This document shows, one piece after another, positions 1 through 8,205 of a stretch of 64,000 bases of DNA; position 1 is the first letter of the stretch; every line of letters starts with the position of its first letter. This DNA is from DATGMP01 sp035293565 (GTDB lineage Bacteria > Pseudomonadota > Alphaproteobacteria > BOG-932 > Roseiterribacteraceae). The stretch covers positions 1-64,000 of the forward strand of contig DATGMP010000031.1 of the NCBI GenBank assembly GCA_035293565.1. The letters are read 5' to 3'. The position numbers were made by a program, and so were the translations under genes. The notes beneath the pieces are model-generated. The model had not been told where the DNA came from. It was given only the letters and a program-made list of their open reading frames with translations, and made no database searches.

Positions 1-1101
1 GACCAGTCGATCGCGCTCAATTTCAGCGCGGATCTCGATGATTTCAGCGGTTCGATGAAGACGCTGACCGTTCATCGCGACCGAGCGTTCCAGCTTTTCT
101 CGCTGGCGCTCACGAAGCCGCGCTTCGACGCCGACGATGTCGAGCGCGACCGCAACGCGATGATCACCAGTGTCGAAACCGATCTCGGCAACCCAAACTG
201 GGTCGCTCGGCGCAAGCTGGCCGAAACGATTTTCGCCGGGCACCCTTACGCCAGACCGTCGACCGGAACGGTCCAAAGCCTTCGCGCCATCACCGTCGCC
301 GATATGCGGCGATACATCAAAGATCGCTTCGGCCGCGACCAGCTGCTCGTCACGGCGGCCGGTGACATCACACCTGAGGAGCTGGGGCCGCTGCTCGACC
401 GTACGTTCGGCGCGCTACCGGCGAAGGCGACGCCCTTCACTATTCCGGAGATACCGGCCAAAGGGGCGGGGCAAACGATTATCATTCAGCGCGGCATACC
501 GCAGACGATCATTTCGATGGCCAAGAACGGTATCAAGCGGAACGATCCCGACTGGTATACCGGGCAGATCCTCAACTATGCGCTGGGCGGTGGCGGTTTC
601 AACTCCCGCCTGATGGAGGATGTACGCGGCGCGGGGACGAAGCGAAGCCTCTCTTACGGCGTCTTCAGCGCCTTCAGCGCATACCGCCATGCCGGGATCA
701 TCCAGGCCGGCGGCGCCACGCGAAATGCAACGGCGGGCGAGACGGTCGGCGTTATAAAAGGCGAATTCGGCCATATGCAGAAGGACGGGATCACGCCCGC
801 CGAGATGAACGATGCCAAGATCTACCTGACGGGCTCGCTGCCCTTGACGCTGACGTCGACTGATCGAATCGCAGCGCTGCTGATGCAGCTTCGCGTCGAG
901 GATCTGGGCATTGACTATCTGGACCGCAGGGACGGCCTGATCGACGGCGTCACTTTGGAGCACGCCAACGAAGTCGCCCACCGCCTTTTGGACCCCGCGG
1001 CGCTGACAACGGTGCTCGTCGGACAGCCGGAAGGAATCGAGAAGGCCTCCGTCCCCGCGGGCGGCGGCACCGCATCGCCAACCAAAAAGGCCCAGCGCTG
1101 A
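1..1101 (+). CDS. M16 family zinc peptidase, 3' part only (5' end outside window)
   Basis: The reading frame is open from base 1, so the gene begins before the window; the ATG at 55 is internal. The visible 366 residues cover the end of an N-terminal M16 domain and a second domain. The stretch LGGGGFNSRLMEDVR, followed by a serine/tyrosine segment (SLSYGV), is typical of the C-terminal half of pitrilysin/processing-peptidase proteins. The zinc motif HxxEH would lie upstream and cannot be seen, so catalytic status is open. M16 proteins of this size in Gram-negatives are usually periplasmic and often occur as pairs, one active and one inactive. The C-terminus (GGGTASPTKKAQR) is low-complexity. 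Confidence 0.88.
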   Translation, partial: DQSIALNFSADLDDFSGSMKTLTVHRDRAFQLFSLALTKPRFDADDVERDRNAMITSVETDLGNPNWVARRKLAETIFAGHPYARPSTGTVQSLRAITVADMRRYIKDRFGRDQLLVTAAGDITPEELGPLLDRTFGALPAKATPFTIPEIPAKGAGQTIIIQRGIPQTIISMAKNGIKRNDPDWYTGQILNYALGGGGFNSRLMEDVRGAGTKRSLSYGVFSAFSAYRHAGIIQAGGATRNATAGETVGVIKGEFGHMQKDGITPAEMNDAKIYLTGSLPLTLTSTDRIAALLMQLRVEDLGIDYLDRRDGLIDGVTLEHANEVAHRLLDPAALTTVLVGQPEGIEKASVPAGGGTASPTKKAQR

Positions 1102-1443
1102 TCGGCTCCGGCCCTCTGGGAATTTCCTGCGTCGGGCTTTAATGGTCGATTCCCCGGTTTTGAGGCGGGGACCGCCGCATCCTTCGTCAGAAGTCATGCG
1201 CTGGTCCCGCGATTTGGGCGTTCCGCTTTTGCCGCTGGGCGAGTATTTCCGTGCGACGCGAACAACTTTGAAGTAAATCTAAAATTAGTTGAAATCTATT
1301 GATAATCTATACTTGTCACATCGCTGGCCTATAATTGTCACAAGTTACATAAAATTCGATTTTAATCGTTTTAACCAATCAGTATTTCTTAAGGAACGGC
1401 AGGTAAATTGCCCTCGGTTTTTGGAAAACATGAGGGGGCCAAC
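1102..1443. other. Intergenic region upstream of the first metalloprotease-like gene
   Basis: No gene is supported in these 342 bases. The first half is GC-rich like the genome. From about 1265 to 1400 it is markedly AT-rich, which suggests a promoter region. It contains TATAAT at 1330-1335 without a convincing -35 at normal spacing, and two exact copies of TTGTCACA (1313-1320 and 1335-1342). Confidence 0.6.
1313..1342 (+). promoter_or_regulatory. Direct repeat TTGTCACA x2 around a TATAAT box, candidate operator
   Basis: Two exact 8-base copies start 22 bases apart, about two helical turns, so a protein could bind both on one face of the DNA. TATAAT lies just before and overlapping the second copy. 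Seen directly; the regulatory role is inferred. No matching pair was seen upstream of the second paralogue. Confidence 0.35.
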
Positions 1444-2505
1444 TTGCTTTTCGATTCTTGGTTTGGGTCAATTCACGACCAGGTCTCGTCGATCGCGTCG
1501 CAGATTCAGCACGCGTTGGCCGGCGACCAATATACGATCGGCGATTTAGGTCTCGCGAAAGTGACCGGGCCGCAGAACGATGGGCATAGCGCGACGCATG
1601 GCGGTCACACCACGTCGCCTCCGCCTCCGCCACCTCCGCCGACTGCCTCTCCGCCTCCGCCGCCCCCGCCGCCCCCGCCCGCCGGTACCGTGGTCGGCGC
1701 TCCGGGTGGCTTCCAGATCGATCTGATCTGGGATTCGTCGGTCGCCAGCGCGCCCGCGGGTTTCAAGACTGCCGTTACGGCCGCGGCGCAGTACCTGACT
1801 TCGCTCTTCACCAACAGCGAGACCATCAACATCGATGTCGGCTATGGCGAGGTCATGGGGCAGACCATGAGCTCGGGAGATCTCGGTCAGAGCCAGAGCT
1901 ACGGCTACCTGTCGAGCTATGCTGTGGTCGCGGCTGCGCTAGCGCACGACAATTATCCCGTAGTCGCTGCCGCCAACGCACCGGGCGGAGCGCAGTTTTT
2001 CCTTACCAGCGCCGAGGCGAAGACGTTCGGGATTATTTCGCCGACTTCCAGCGGCGTCGACGGTTTCATCGGGCTCAGCAGCAGCTATGCGATGGATTAC
2101 TCGGCGAGCGGCCCGGCTGCCGGCTCAAGCTCGTACAGCGCCGTCGGCGTGGCAGAGCACGAGCTCAGCGAAGTGCTGGGCCGCATCGGCCTGGAGGGCC
2201 GGACGGTCAACGGCGCGGCGACCTACACGCCGATCGACCTGTTCAACTACGCCAGCGCCGGTCATCTCGAGTTGTCGGGCAATGGCGGCTACTTCTCGGT
2301 CAATGGCGGTGCAACCGGACTCGGGACCTACAACAACGCCAACAATGGCGGCGATGTGTCCGATTGGGGTGGAGGAGCGCCGGTCGCCAACGATGCCTTC
2401 AGCGCCTTTATGGGAGCGGGCGCCGCGCGGGTATCGTCCGCGGACGTCCAGGAACTCGCTGCGATCGGTTACAAGCTGTCATCGACCGGCCTCGCCGCGG
2501 CTTAA
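1444..2505 (+). CDS. Metalloprotease-like protein with polyproline linker, copy A (NF038122-like)
   Basis: A 353-residue protein and tandem paralogue of the next gene. The start is taken as TTG 1444, with GAGGGGG five bases upstream, because the downstream paralogue begins at the same point (MLFDTWF against LLFDSWF); the frame also allows TTG 1408. Layout: a short N-terminal segment, a linker with 8 and then 10 prolines (about residues 59-79), then a globular domain beginning IDLIWDSSVASAPAGF. The core motif HELSEVLGR (H239, E240, E243) resembles alphaproteobacterial proteins grouped as NF038122 metalloproteases, by recall rather than search. Compared with a metzincin HExxHxxGxxH site, only the first His, the Glu and the Gly remain. 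No signal peptide is visible, so export would need another route. Proteolytic activity is unproven. Confidence 0.75.
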   Translation: MLFDSWFGSIHDQVSSIASQIQHALAGDQYTIGDLGLAKVTGPQNDGHSATHGGHTTSPPPPPPPPTASPPPPPPPPPPAGTVVGAPGGFQIDLIWDSSVASAPAGFKTAVTAAAQYLTSLFTNSETINIDVGYGEVMGQTMSSGDLGQSQSYGYLSSYAVVAAALAHDNYPVVAAANAPGGAQFFLTSAEAKTFGIISPTSSGVDGFIGLSSSYAMDYSASGPAAGSSSYSAVGVAEHELSEVLGRIGLEGRTVNGAATYTPIDLFNYASAGHLELSGNGGYFSVNGGATGLGTYNNANNGGDVSDWGGGAPVANDAFSAFMGAGAARVSSADVQELAAIGYKLSSTGLAAA

Positions 2506-2532
2506 AAATATCCTTCTGAAGTACTTGGACTG

Positions 2533-2566
2533 CCGCCGCGACGATAATTCGTCGTGGCGGTTTTCT
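2533..2566 (+). terminator. Rho-independent terminator after copy A
   Basis: A 12-bp stem (2533-2544 with 2549-2560, one G:U pair), loop TAAT, followed directly by TTTT. It lies 28 bases after the stop of copy A, so the two paralogues are probably transcribed separately. Confidence 0.85.
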
Positions 2567-2628
2567 CCTATAATCGATCAGAACAAATGGGTTGTATTAA
2601 CGGACATATATTGCTCGATAAGAGCGTG

Positions 2629-2657
2629 TTGACGTGATTGTTCACCTGATTTATAGC
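2629..2657 (+). promoter_or_regulatory. Candidate sigma-70-type promoter for copy B
   Basis: TTGACG (2629-2634), a 17-base spacer and TATAGC (2652-2657). It lies about 100 bases upstream of the copy B start, in an AT-rich stretch downstream of the copy A terminator. Good -35 and spacing, weaker -10. Confidence 0.45.
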
Positions 2658-2755
2658 GCTTGTTCGGATGCGAGCGGTTAATGATTAATTATAGTTAAAA
2701 TAATATATTTGCGTTCGATTCGAAAACGATATTTGGACCGATACAGGAGGGACGC

Positions 2756-3835
2756 ATGCTGTTCGACACTTGGTTCGAATCCCATCTCGGCGGTGGTTTC
2801 GGAAACGGTTCCGACACCGGACACAACGGCTCGCACGAGCCCGCTTCGACGGTTGGTCAGGAATATCTGCTCAGCGATTCCGGAGCGTTATCGGCCGTCA
2901 AGGGGCCGACGATTTCGGCGCATGGCGGTTACCACCCTCCATCGCCTTCAGCCGTGCCGGGGACGCCGACGTCTCCGCCGCCACCGCCTCCACCGCCACC
3001 CCCGGCCGGAACATTGGTCGGCGCCGCCGGCGGCCTTCAGATAGACCTGATCTGGGACTCGTCGGTGGCGAGCGCTCCCGCGGGCTTCCAACAGGCGATC
3101 ATCACGGCCGCTCAATATTTGGCGTCACTCTCATCGACTGCCGCTGTGCTCAATATCCAAGTGGGCTACGGCGAAGTCGGTGGCACGGCCATGAGCTCCG
3201 GGGCTTTGGGCGAGAGCGAGAGCTACGGCTATCTCACGGGCTACGCGACGGTCGTGAACGCGCTTGCGCACGATAATTATCCGGTGGCCGCGGCGTCGAA
3301 TGCGCCGACGGGCGCGCAATTCTTCGTGACCTCCGCCGAGGCCAAGGCCATGGGGTTGGCGTCCGCGACCGCGTCGTCGGTCGACGGTTTCATCGGGCTC
3401 AGCAGCTCGTATCCGTTGGATTATTCCACGAGCGGGTCGCCCGCAGGCTCGACCTCCTACAGCGCAGTCGGTGTCGCCGAACATGAGCTGAGTGAAGTAA
3501 TGGGCCGTATCGGCATGGAGGGTCGGATCTTCAACGGCGCGCCGACCTACACGCCGCTCGACCTGTTCAACTACGCGAGCGCCGGTCACCTCGAGCTTTC
3601 GGGCGGCGGTGGATATTTCTCGGTGAGTGGCGGCAGCACGGCGCTCGGGACTTACAACAATAGCGCCGCCAATGGCGGCGATATTGCCGATTGGGCATCG
3701 GGCCACGGTCCTGTCGCGAACGACGCGTTCAATGCCTACACGTCGCCGGGACCGACGACCGTGTCGTCGGCCGATGTCCAGGAGATCGCCGCGCTCGGCT
3801 ATAAGCTGACCGCGACCGGCTCATCGCTGGCCTAG
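2756..3835 (+). CDS. Metalloprotease-like protein with polyproline linker, copy B (NF038122-like)
   Basis: A 359-residue paralogue of the preceding gene, alignable over nearly its whole length. ATG 2756 has a strong AGGAGGG four bases upstream. It carries one run of ten prolines (residues 74-83), then the same start of the globular domain (IDLIWDSSVASAPAGF) and the motif HELSEVMGR at H243. Downstream, PLDLFNYASAGHLELSG and GGYFSV are shared with copy A. The most different parts are the N-terminal segment before the linker and the linker itself, which fits a conserved enzyme-like core with a variable presentation segment. No signal peptide or membrane segment is visible. A secreted or surface role is inferred from family recall only. 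Confidence 0.75.
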   Translation: MLFDTWFESHLGGGFGNGSDTGHNGSHEPASTVGQEYLLSDSGALSAVKGPTISAHGGYHPPSPSAVPGTPTSPPPPPPPPPPAGTLVGAAGGLQIDLIWDSSVASAPAGFQQAIITAAQYLASLSSTAAVLNIQVGYGEVGGTAMSSGALGESESYGYLTGYATVVNALAHDNYPVAAASNAPTGAQFFVTSAEAKAMGLASATASSVDGFIGLSSSYPLDYSTSGSPAGSTSYSAVGVAEHELSEVMGRIGMEGRIFNGAPTYTPLDLFNYASAGHLELSGGGGYFSVSGGSTALGTYNNSAANGGDIADWASGHGPVANDAFNAYTSPGPTTVSSADVQEIAALGYKLTATGSSLA

Positions 3836-3857
3836 TCCGGGTAAGCTCCATGGTTAC

Positions 3858-3901
3858 CTATTCGTTGTCGCGAGGGGGTGACCCTTCGCGGCAACGGATA
3901 G
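3858..3901 (+). terminator. Long hairpin after copy B, possible terminator without T-tract
   Basis: CTATTCGTTGTCGCGA (3858-3873) pairs with 3885-3901 over 16 bp with two G:U pairs; the loop is GGGGGTGACCC. No T-run follows on either strand, so it may be a Rho-assisted terminator or a transcript-end stabiliser. Confidence 0.5.
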
Positions 3902-3982
3902 TTGCAACATGCCCGGGCATCTCCAGCGCGGGTTTACAGCAAATTCATTTCTAACACGCACAGTCTCGGGGCACATGAGACT

Positions 3983-5971
3983 GTGGGGACGGCCTTGGGC
4001 GCTCGCGAAGCGTCACCGCGATTTGCGTTGAGCACTGCTTTTTTCGACGCATCCGGTCGACTTTTGGAATGGGATTCCGGCTTTGCTGCGGAGTTCGCGG
4101 TTGCACGCGATCTGATCGTGCAGGGAGCCGATTTTCGTGACATATTGCGCGCCGTCTACGAGCGCGCTTTCGGTGTTCGCATTCTTGTGGCCAACGGTGC
4201 AAGCGCCGTGGTCGGGTTCGAGGAGCAGCTCGAGGCCAGGCTCGCGCAATTCGGCCGGCTCTTCTCGTTCGAATATGTCGCGCGGTCCGGCGAACTCATC
4301 CAGGTTCACGAATATCCGACCCCGGCGGGCGGCGTCTTCCGCGCGGCGAAGGGAATAACGGCACGAGAGCGTCCATCATACGCGGTGGTGCCGAGAGAGT
4401 GCGATCAATGGGTTGCCGCGCGCGAGGTTCCGTTCTGGTTTCGGCGCGACGCAAACGGTCATTTCGCTTTTGCGCCCGCGTCGGCGGAGCTCTGCCGTTT
4501 CTATGATGTGCCGCTGGATTTCGGCGCCGGCGACCCCCTTGCATTCTATTCCCTGGTCGAGGAGACGCCGGATGAGCGCGCCCGCACTGCGGCCGCCGTG
4601 TTGGAATCCGCAGAGACGCTCGGACCTTTCTCCGTCAATGTGCGGACGCGCGGCCCCGGCGGGCGGCTGAAATTCGTCCGCGCGACCTTTGCGCCCAGCC
4701 GCGAGAACGACGGCTCGATTATATGGAAGGGCCTGCTCCGGGACATTACGAAGGAAAGGCAGGCGGAAGACGAGCTGGAGCTCCTAAGGTCGGCGGTCGT
4801 TCATTCGGGCGACGGCATCATGATCTTCGAAACCGTGCCGCCGAAATCCGAGGGTGAACAGCCCAAGGCATTCATCCTCTATATCAATCGCGCTTTCGAG
4901 GAGCTTTGCGGCTACAAGGACGACGAGATCGTCGGCAAGACGTGCGACGATTTCAGCTTCCTCTACGAGGAGAGCGATCTCGGAGAGCGCGTCGCCGCTC
5001 TTCTCGCAGCCGGAGATTCCAGAAGCTTCGAATTTGAGATGTATGGCGCCGCAGGTCGCTCGTTCTGGGTCGAGGGTCGAGTCGTCATCTTGCAGCGCGA
5101 CCCCGACGAGACGTTTCGGTGGGCTTTGGTCGTCCGCGATATCGCCGAGCGCAGGCGCGTCCATGCGGAGCTCGTCAAGGCCAAGGACAGGGCGGAAGCA
5201 GCCAATCTCGCCAAGTCGCAATTCCTCGCCAATATGAGCCATGAACTCCGCACGCCGCTCAACGCGATCATCGGCTTTTCGGAGGTGATCAAGGACGAGC
5301 TGATCGGACCGAGCGGCAACGCGCGGTATCGCGAATATGCGAACGACATCCACCATTCCGGCCGGCATCTGCTCGCGATCATCGAAGACGTGCTCGAGAT
5401 GTCCAAGATCGAGGCCGATCGCCTGGAGCTCAGGGAAAGCGATGTCGACTTTACGGCCGTCGTCGAGGCCGCGCTCAAGCTGGTGCGTCAGCAGGCGATG
5501 GAGTTCGGCGTCAAGCTGGCGTCCGAACTGCCGAGCGGGCTGCCGCTCATCCGAGCCGACACGTTGAGGCTCAAGCAAATCCTGCTCAACCTGCTGTCCA
5601 ACGCGATCAAATTCTGTAAAGCGGGCGCGCGCGTGGGCGTCGGTGCGGAGGTCCTGGCGGACGGGAGCTTCTGCGCCTGGGTCCAGGACACTGGAATCGG
5701 GATGACCGCGCAGGAGCTCGCAATTGCACTGGAGCCCTTCCGGCAAGTTGCGAACGAGTTGACCCGCAATCATGGCGGCACCGGCCTTGGCCTGCCGCTC
5801 GCCAATCGCCTAATAGCGCTTCACGGAGGGCGGCTGGAGCTCGAGAGCGAGCCCCGTGTCGGCACGATCGCCCGCATCGTCCTTCCGCCAAATCGCGTGC
5901 TGCCCGCCGCCTCAGCCGGCGATGCAGCGGTCGACGAACAATCACCCACGCGTCGCATATCTCTCGGTTGA
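3983..5971 (+). CDS. PAS-domain sensor histidine kinase
   Basis: A soluble histidine kinase of about 662 residues. It has N-terminal PAS-like regions, a clear PAS domain (about bases 4790-5160), a HisKA dimerisation helix with MSHELRTPLNAIIGFSE (phospho-acceptor His at codon 5240-5242) and a HATPase domain with LLNLLSNAIKF (N box), DTGIGM (G1) and GGTGLGL (G2). No transmembrane segment is seen, so the signal is probably cytosolic. The frame extends to TTG 3902, but that codon abuts the hairpin. GTG 3983 or TTG 3995 (GGGGA five bases upstream) are likelier, and the start is uncertain. No response regulator is adjacent, so this is an orphan kinase. The signal cannot be named. Confidence 0.85.
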   Translation: MGTALGAREASPRFALSTAFFDASGRLLEWDSGFAAEFAVARDLIVQGADFRDILRAVYERAFGVRILVANGASAVVGFEEQLEARLAQFGRLFSFEYVARSGELIQVHEYPTPAGGVFRAAKGITARERPSYAVVPRECDQWVAAREVPFWFRRDANGHFAFAPASAELCRFYDVPLDFGAGDPLAFYSLVEETPDERARTAAAVLESAETLGPFSVNVRTRGPGGRLKFVRATFAPSRENDGSIIWKGLLRDITKERQAEDELELLRSAVVHSGDGIMIFETVPPKSEGEQPKAFILYINRAFEELCGYKDDEIVGKTCDDFSFLYEESDLGERVAALLAAGDSRSFEFEMYGAAGRSFWVEGRVVILQRDPDETFRWALVVRDIAERRRVHAELVKAKDRAEAANLAKSQFLANMSHELRTPLNAIIGFSEVIKDELIGPSGNARYREYANDIHHSGRHLLAIIEDVLEMSKIEADRLELRESDVDFTAVVEAALKLVRQQAMEFGVKLASELPSGLPLIRADTLRLKQILLNLLSNAIKFCKAGARVGVGAEVLADGSFCAWVQDTGIGMTAQELAIALEPFRQVANELTRNHGGTGLGLPLANRLIALHGGRLELESEPRVGTIARIVLPPNRVLPAASAGDAAVDEQSPTRRISLG

Positions 5972-6115
5972 GGCAGCCAATAGACATCGTCTGCCGATGA
6001 AATCTGTAAAATGTTGCTCAAGAATAAAAAAATGGAGTACTTTTAACGGACGGGCGTTCAGTTCCCTGCGCGATGATCGCGATGTTTTTTCGGCGCACGT
6101 TGAGAAACTGCGAAA

Positions 6116-6922
6116 ATGGCCGACGTTGCACATCGACCTGGGGGAGTTTGGCCGCGTTCTGCGGGCCGAATCTGCTTATCGGCGGGAGCTTGGTTGCCGG
6201 TTCTAGATCGGCTTTCCGCCCGGGATTCCGAGTCCGCTGTGTCCCTCACCTTCGATGACGGGCCGTCGGTAACAACCGATGCGTTATTGGACATGCTGGC
6301 GTCGCACGGTGCAATAGCGACTTTTTTTATTTTGGGACAACGAATTGAGGCGAATCCAGGCGCCATCGAGCAGATGGTGGCACGCGGACATACTATCTAC
6401 GCGCACGGATACACACATCGTCGATTTACTCAACTGGCATTTGGCGAAATCGTGCGAGAACTGGAGGAGACCGAGCGTCTTTTGTCCCGTTTCCGGCCGA
6501 CCCCATCGCCTTATCTCGTGCGTTTGCCGCATGGCAGCGGGAGCGATCATCCGCGCATCCACCGCGCGCTTCGCAAATGGAATCCCGATTGCCAGATCGC
6601 GCGTTGGACGATCTCGACTCAGGACTATGAGCTCGGCGGTTTCCCGGACGCCGCCGCCGCCGATCGAGAGATCGATCGGCGTGTGCTTCAGCTGGTCGAC
6701 AACCAGTGGATCGCACGAAGCATCATCTTGTTGCATGAGGATCCGTTCGGCATCACCGAAGCATCGGCTGCGAGCCGCTCTCTGAAGATGGCGACCAAGG
6801 TCGTCCAAGGGTTGGCGTCGCGCGGCTACGAGATGGTCGCGCTCAAGCCGGTACAGCGGCAGGCGATCCTCTCTCGCTTCGCTCGCGAGCATCGGGACGA
6901 GCTCCAGTTGGGGTATGTTTAG
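6116..6922 (+). CDS. Polysaccharide deacetylase (NodB-homology, carbohydrate esterase 4)
   Basis: A 268-residue protein with the CE4 metal triad: TFDDGP (D48) and HGYTH (H97, H101). RLPHGSG stands where the family has the R-P-[FY]-G motif. It would remove N- or O-acetyl groups from a polysaccharide. The glycosyltransferase gene that follows overlaps it by 8 bases, so both probably act on one surface glycan. The start is not well fixed because no strong ribosome site precedes ATG 6116. No clear signal peptide is visible, so a cytoplasmic or unusual location is possible. Confidence 0.85.
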   Translation: MADVAHRPGGVWPRSAGRICLSAGAWLPVLDRLSARDSESAVSLTFDDGPSVTTDALLDMLASHGAIATFFILGQRIEANPGAIEQMVARGHTIYAHGYTHRRFTQLAFGEIVRELEETERLLSRFRPTPSPYLVRLPHGSGSDHPRIHRALRKWNPDCQIARWTISTQDYELGGFPDAAAADREIDRRVLQLVDNQWIARSIILLHEDPFGITEASAASRSLKMATKVVQGLASRGYEMVALKPVQRQAILSRFAREHRDELQLGYV

Positions 6923-8036
6923 AATGAGGAGCTCATTCCAATGTGCTGCTGGGCCGGCGCCGATGGTCAGCGTCATCATCCCGACCTACAATCGCGCACG
7001 TTATGTCACGAGAGCGGTGGAAAGCGCGATAGCACAAGACGGCGCGCCGGAAATCATCGTGGTGGATGACGGCTCAACCGACGATACGAAGACTGCGCTC
7101 GCCCGATTCGAAGGTCGCATCGTTTATGTCGAGCAAGCTCGCAGCGGCGTCGTCGCGGCCCGCAATCTCGGCCTGGCGCTCGCGCGGGGACCATTCATCG
7201 CGTTTCTCGACTCCGACGATTTTTGGTTTCCTGGGAAATTGAAACTCCAGCTGGAATGCTTCGCCGTTCGCCCCGACATGGTGCTCAATTGCACGAATTC
7301 GATTTCGGTCGATGATGAGGGGCGCCTTCTCAGCGACAATTTCCTCAGCAGCTATCCTGGGTACGTTCACCTGGCTGCGCTCGTGCATTCCGAGCAGATC
7401 ACGCGGATGGCCGTTGAGCCGCGATGGTCGAAGAACGGTGAAGCTTTGCTCAAATATGGCGATTTCCGCGCCGCGCTTTTCATGGGGAACTTCATCCTGA
7501 CGCCGACGGTCCTTGCCAGGAAGGATGTCATCACGAGGAGCGGGCTGTTCGACCCTGCGATGGGTCAGGCGGGTGAGGATTACGACTTCTTTTGGAGGGT
7601 CTCCGAGCATGGTCCCATCGGGCTTTTGGACCTGCCGACGGTGGCCGTTCGCCGCGGCGGCTCCGATCATCTCGCGAGCGCGCGGGATGGCATGGCTCTT
7701 TCCAATCTCAAAACCTTGAAGAAGCACCTGGATCAACATCCTCCGCAGCGCGGCCTCGATCGGCGATTGAGATCGCGGCGGATTACGGAATCCTATGCGT
7801 GGGTCGGCCTCGCCAAGTTCGAAAAAGGCGAGGTCGGCGCGTCTAGACCGTACCTGCTGAGCGCCATGCTGCGCGGATCGCGCGAAGCCCGGGTTTATCT
7901 CTATCTGTTACTGTCGTTGTTGCCGCGGCCGGTGACGACCGCCTTTCGCTCCTCGCTCCAGTACGCGAAGGCCGTTCGCCTGGCGCGTCAATCTGCCGAG
8001 GAACGGCAACCGGGCGCTCCCGTTCAACGGGTATGA
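6915..8036 (+). CDS. Family 2 glycosyltransferase
   Basis: A 373-residue protein with a GT-A fold start MVSVIIPTYNRARYVTRAV, the nucleotide-binding pair VVDDGSTDD and the metal-binding LDSDDF. It transfers a sugar from a nucleotide-sugar donor; acceptor and product cannot be told from sequence. ATG 6915 overlaps the deacetylase end by 8 bases; ATG 6963 is an alternative start nearer the conserved domain. The stop TGA shares bases with the ATG of the next tiny gene, so the three genes form a coupled unit, probably for a surface or secreted glycan. Confidence 0.85.
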   Translation: MFRMRSSFQCAAGPAPMVSVIIPTYNRARYVTRAVESAIAQDGAPEIIVVDDGSTDDTKTALARFEGRIVYVEQARSGVVAARNLGLALARGPFIAFLDSDDFWFPGKLKLQLECFAVRPDMVLNCTNSISVDDEGRLLSDNFLSSYPGYVHLAALVHSEQITRMAVEPRWSKNGEALLKYGDFRAALFMGNFILTPTVLARKDVITRSGLFDPAMGQAGEDYDFFWRVSEHGPIGLLDLPTVAVRRGGSDHLASARDGMALSNLKTLKKHLDQHPPQRGLDRRLRSRRITESYAWVGLAKFEKGEVGASRPYLLSAMLRGSREARVYLYLLLSLLPRPVTTAFRSSLQYAKAVRLARQSAEERQPGAPVQRV

Positions 8037-8155
8037 CGGCCCACGAAAAAGCCTACCTGATCCTCATTCTCGTTTGTTTCGTCGGTTATGCGGTTGTGCT
8101 GGCGCTTATGTCCGCGTCCGACTGGCTTCACGAGAGACGCGGGGGCGGCTCCTAG
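8033..8155 (+). CDS. 40-residue single-pass membrane protein coupled to the glycosyltransferase
   Basis: A small gene whose ATG overlaps the glycosyltransferase stop (ATGA at 8033-8036), the usual arrangement for translational coupling. The product starts MTAHEKAYL, has one hydrophobic helix (about residues 8-28, LILILVCFVGYAVVLALM) and ends in a charged glycine-rich tail (HERRGGGS). The hydrophobic segment and coupling argue for a real gene. No homologue is recognised. It may anchor or assist the glycosyltransferase, which is an inference from position only. Confidence 0.6.
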   Translation: MTAHEKAYLILILVCFVGYAVVLALMSASDWLHERRGGGS

Positions 8156-8205
8156 CCGGCGCCACGACCTAGCGGCGTGGGGCGCCATGCTGGTAAGCTC
8201 CGCCG

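Noticed and set aside
1393..1419. GGAAC...GGTT before copy A as an EcfG promoter
   Set aside because: The spacer is 18 bases rather than 16-17 and the -10 element would overlap the possible coding start. Probably chance.
1618..1680. CCG/CCT-rich stretch as a DNA microsatellite
   Set aside because: Codons vary while the encoded prolines are constant, which points to selection on the protein linker rather than a simple repeat.
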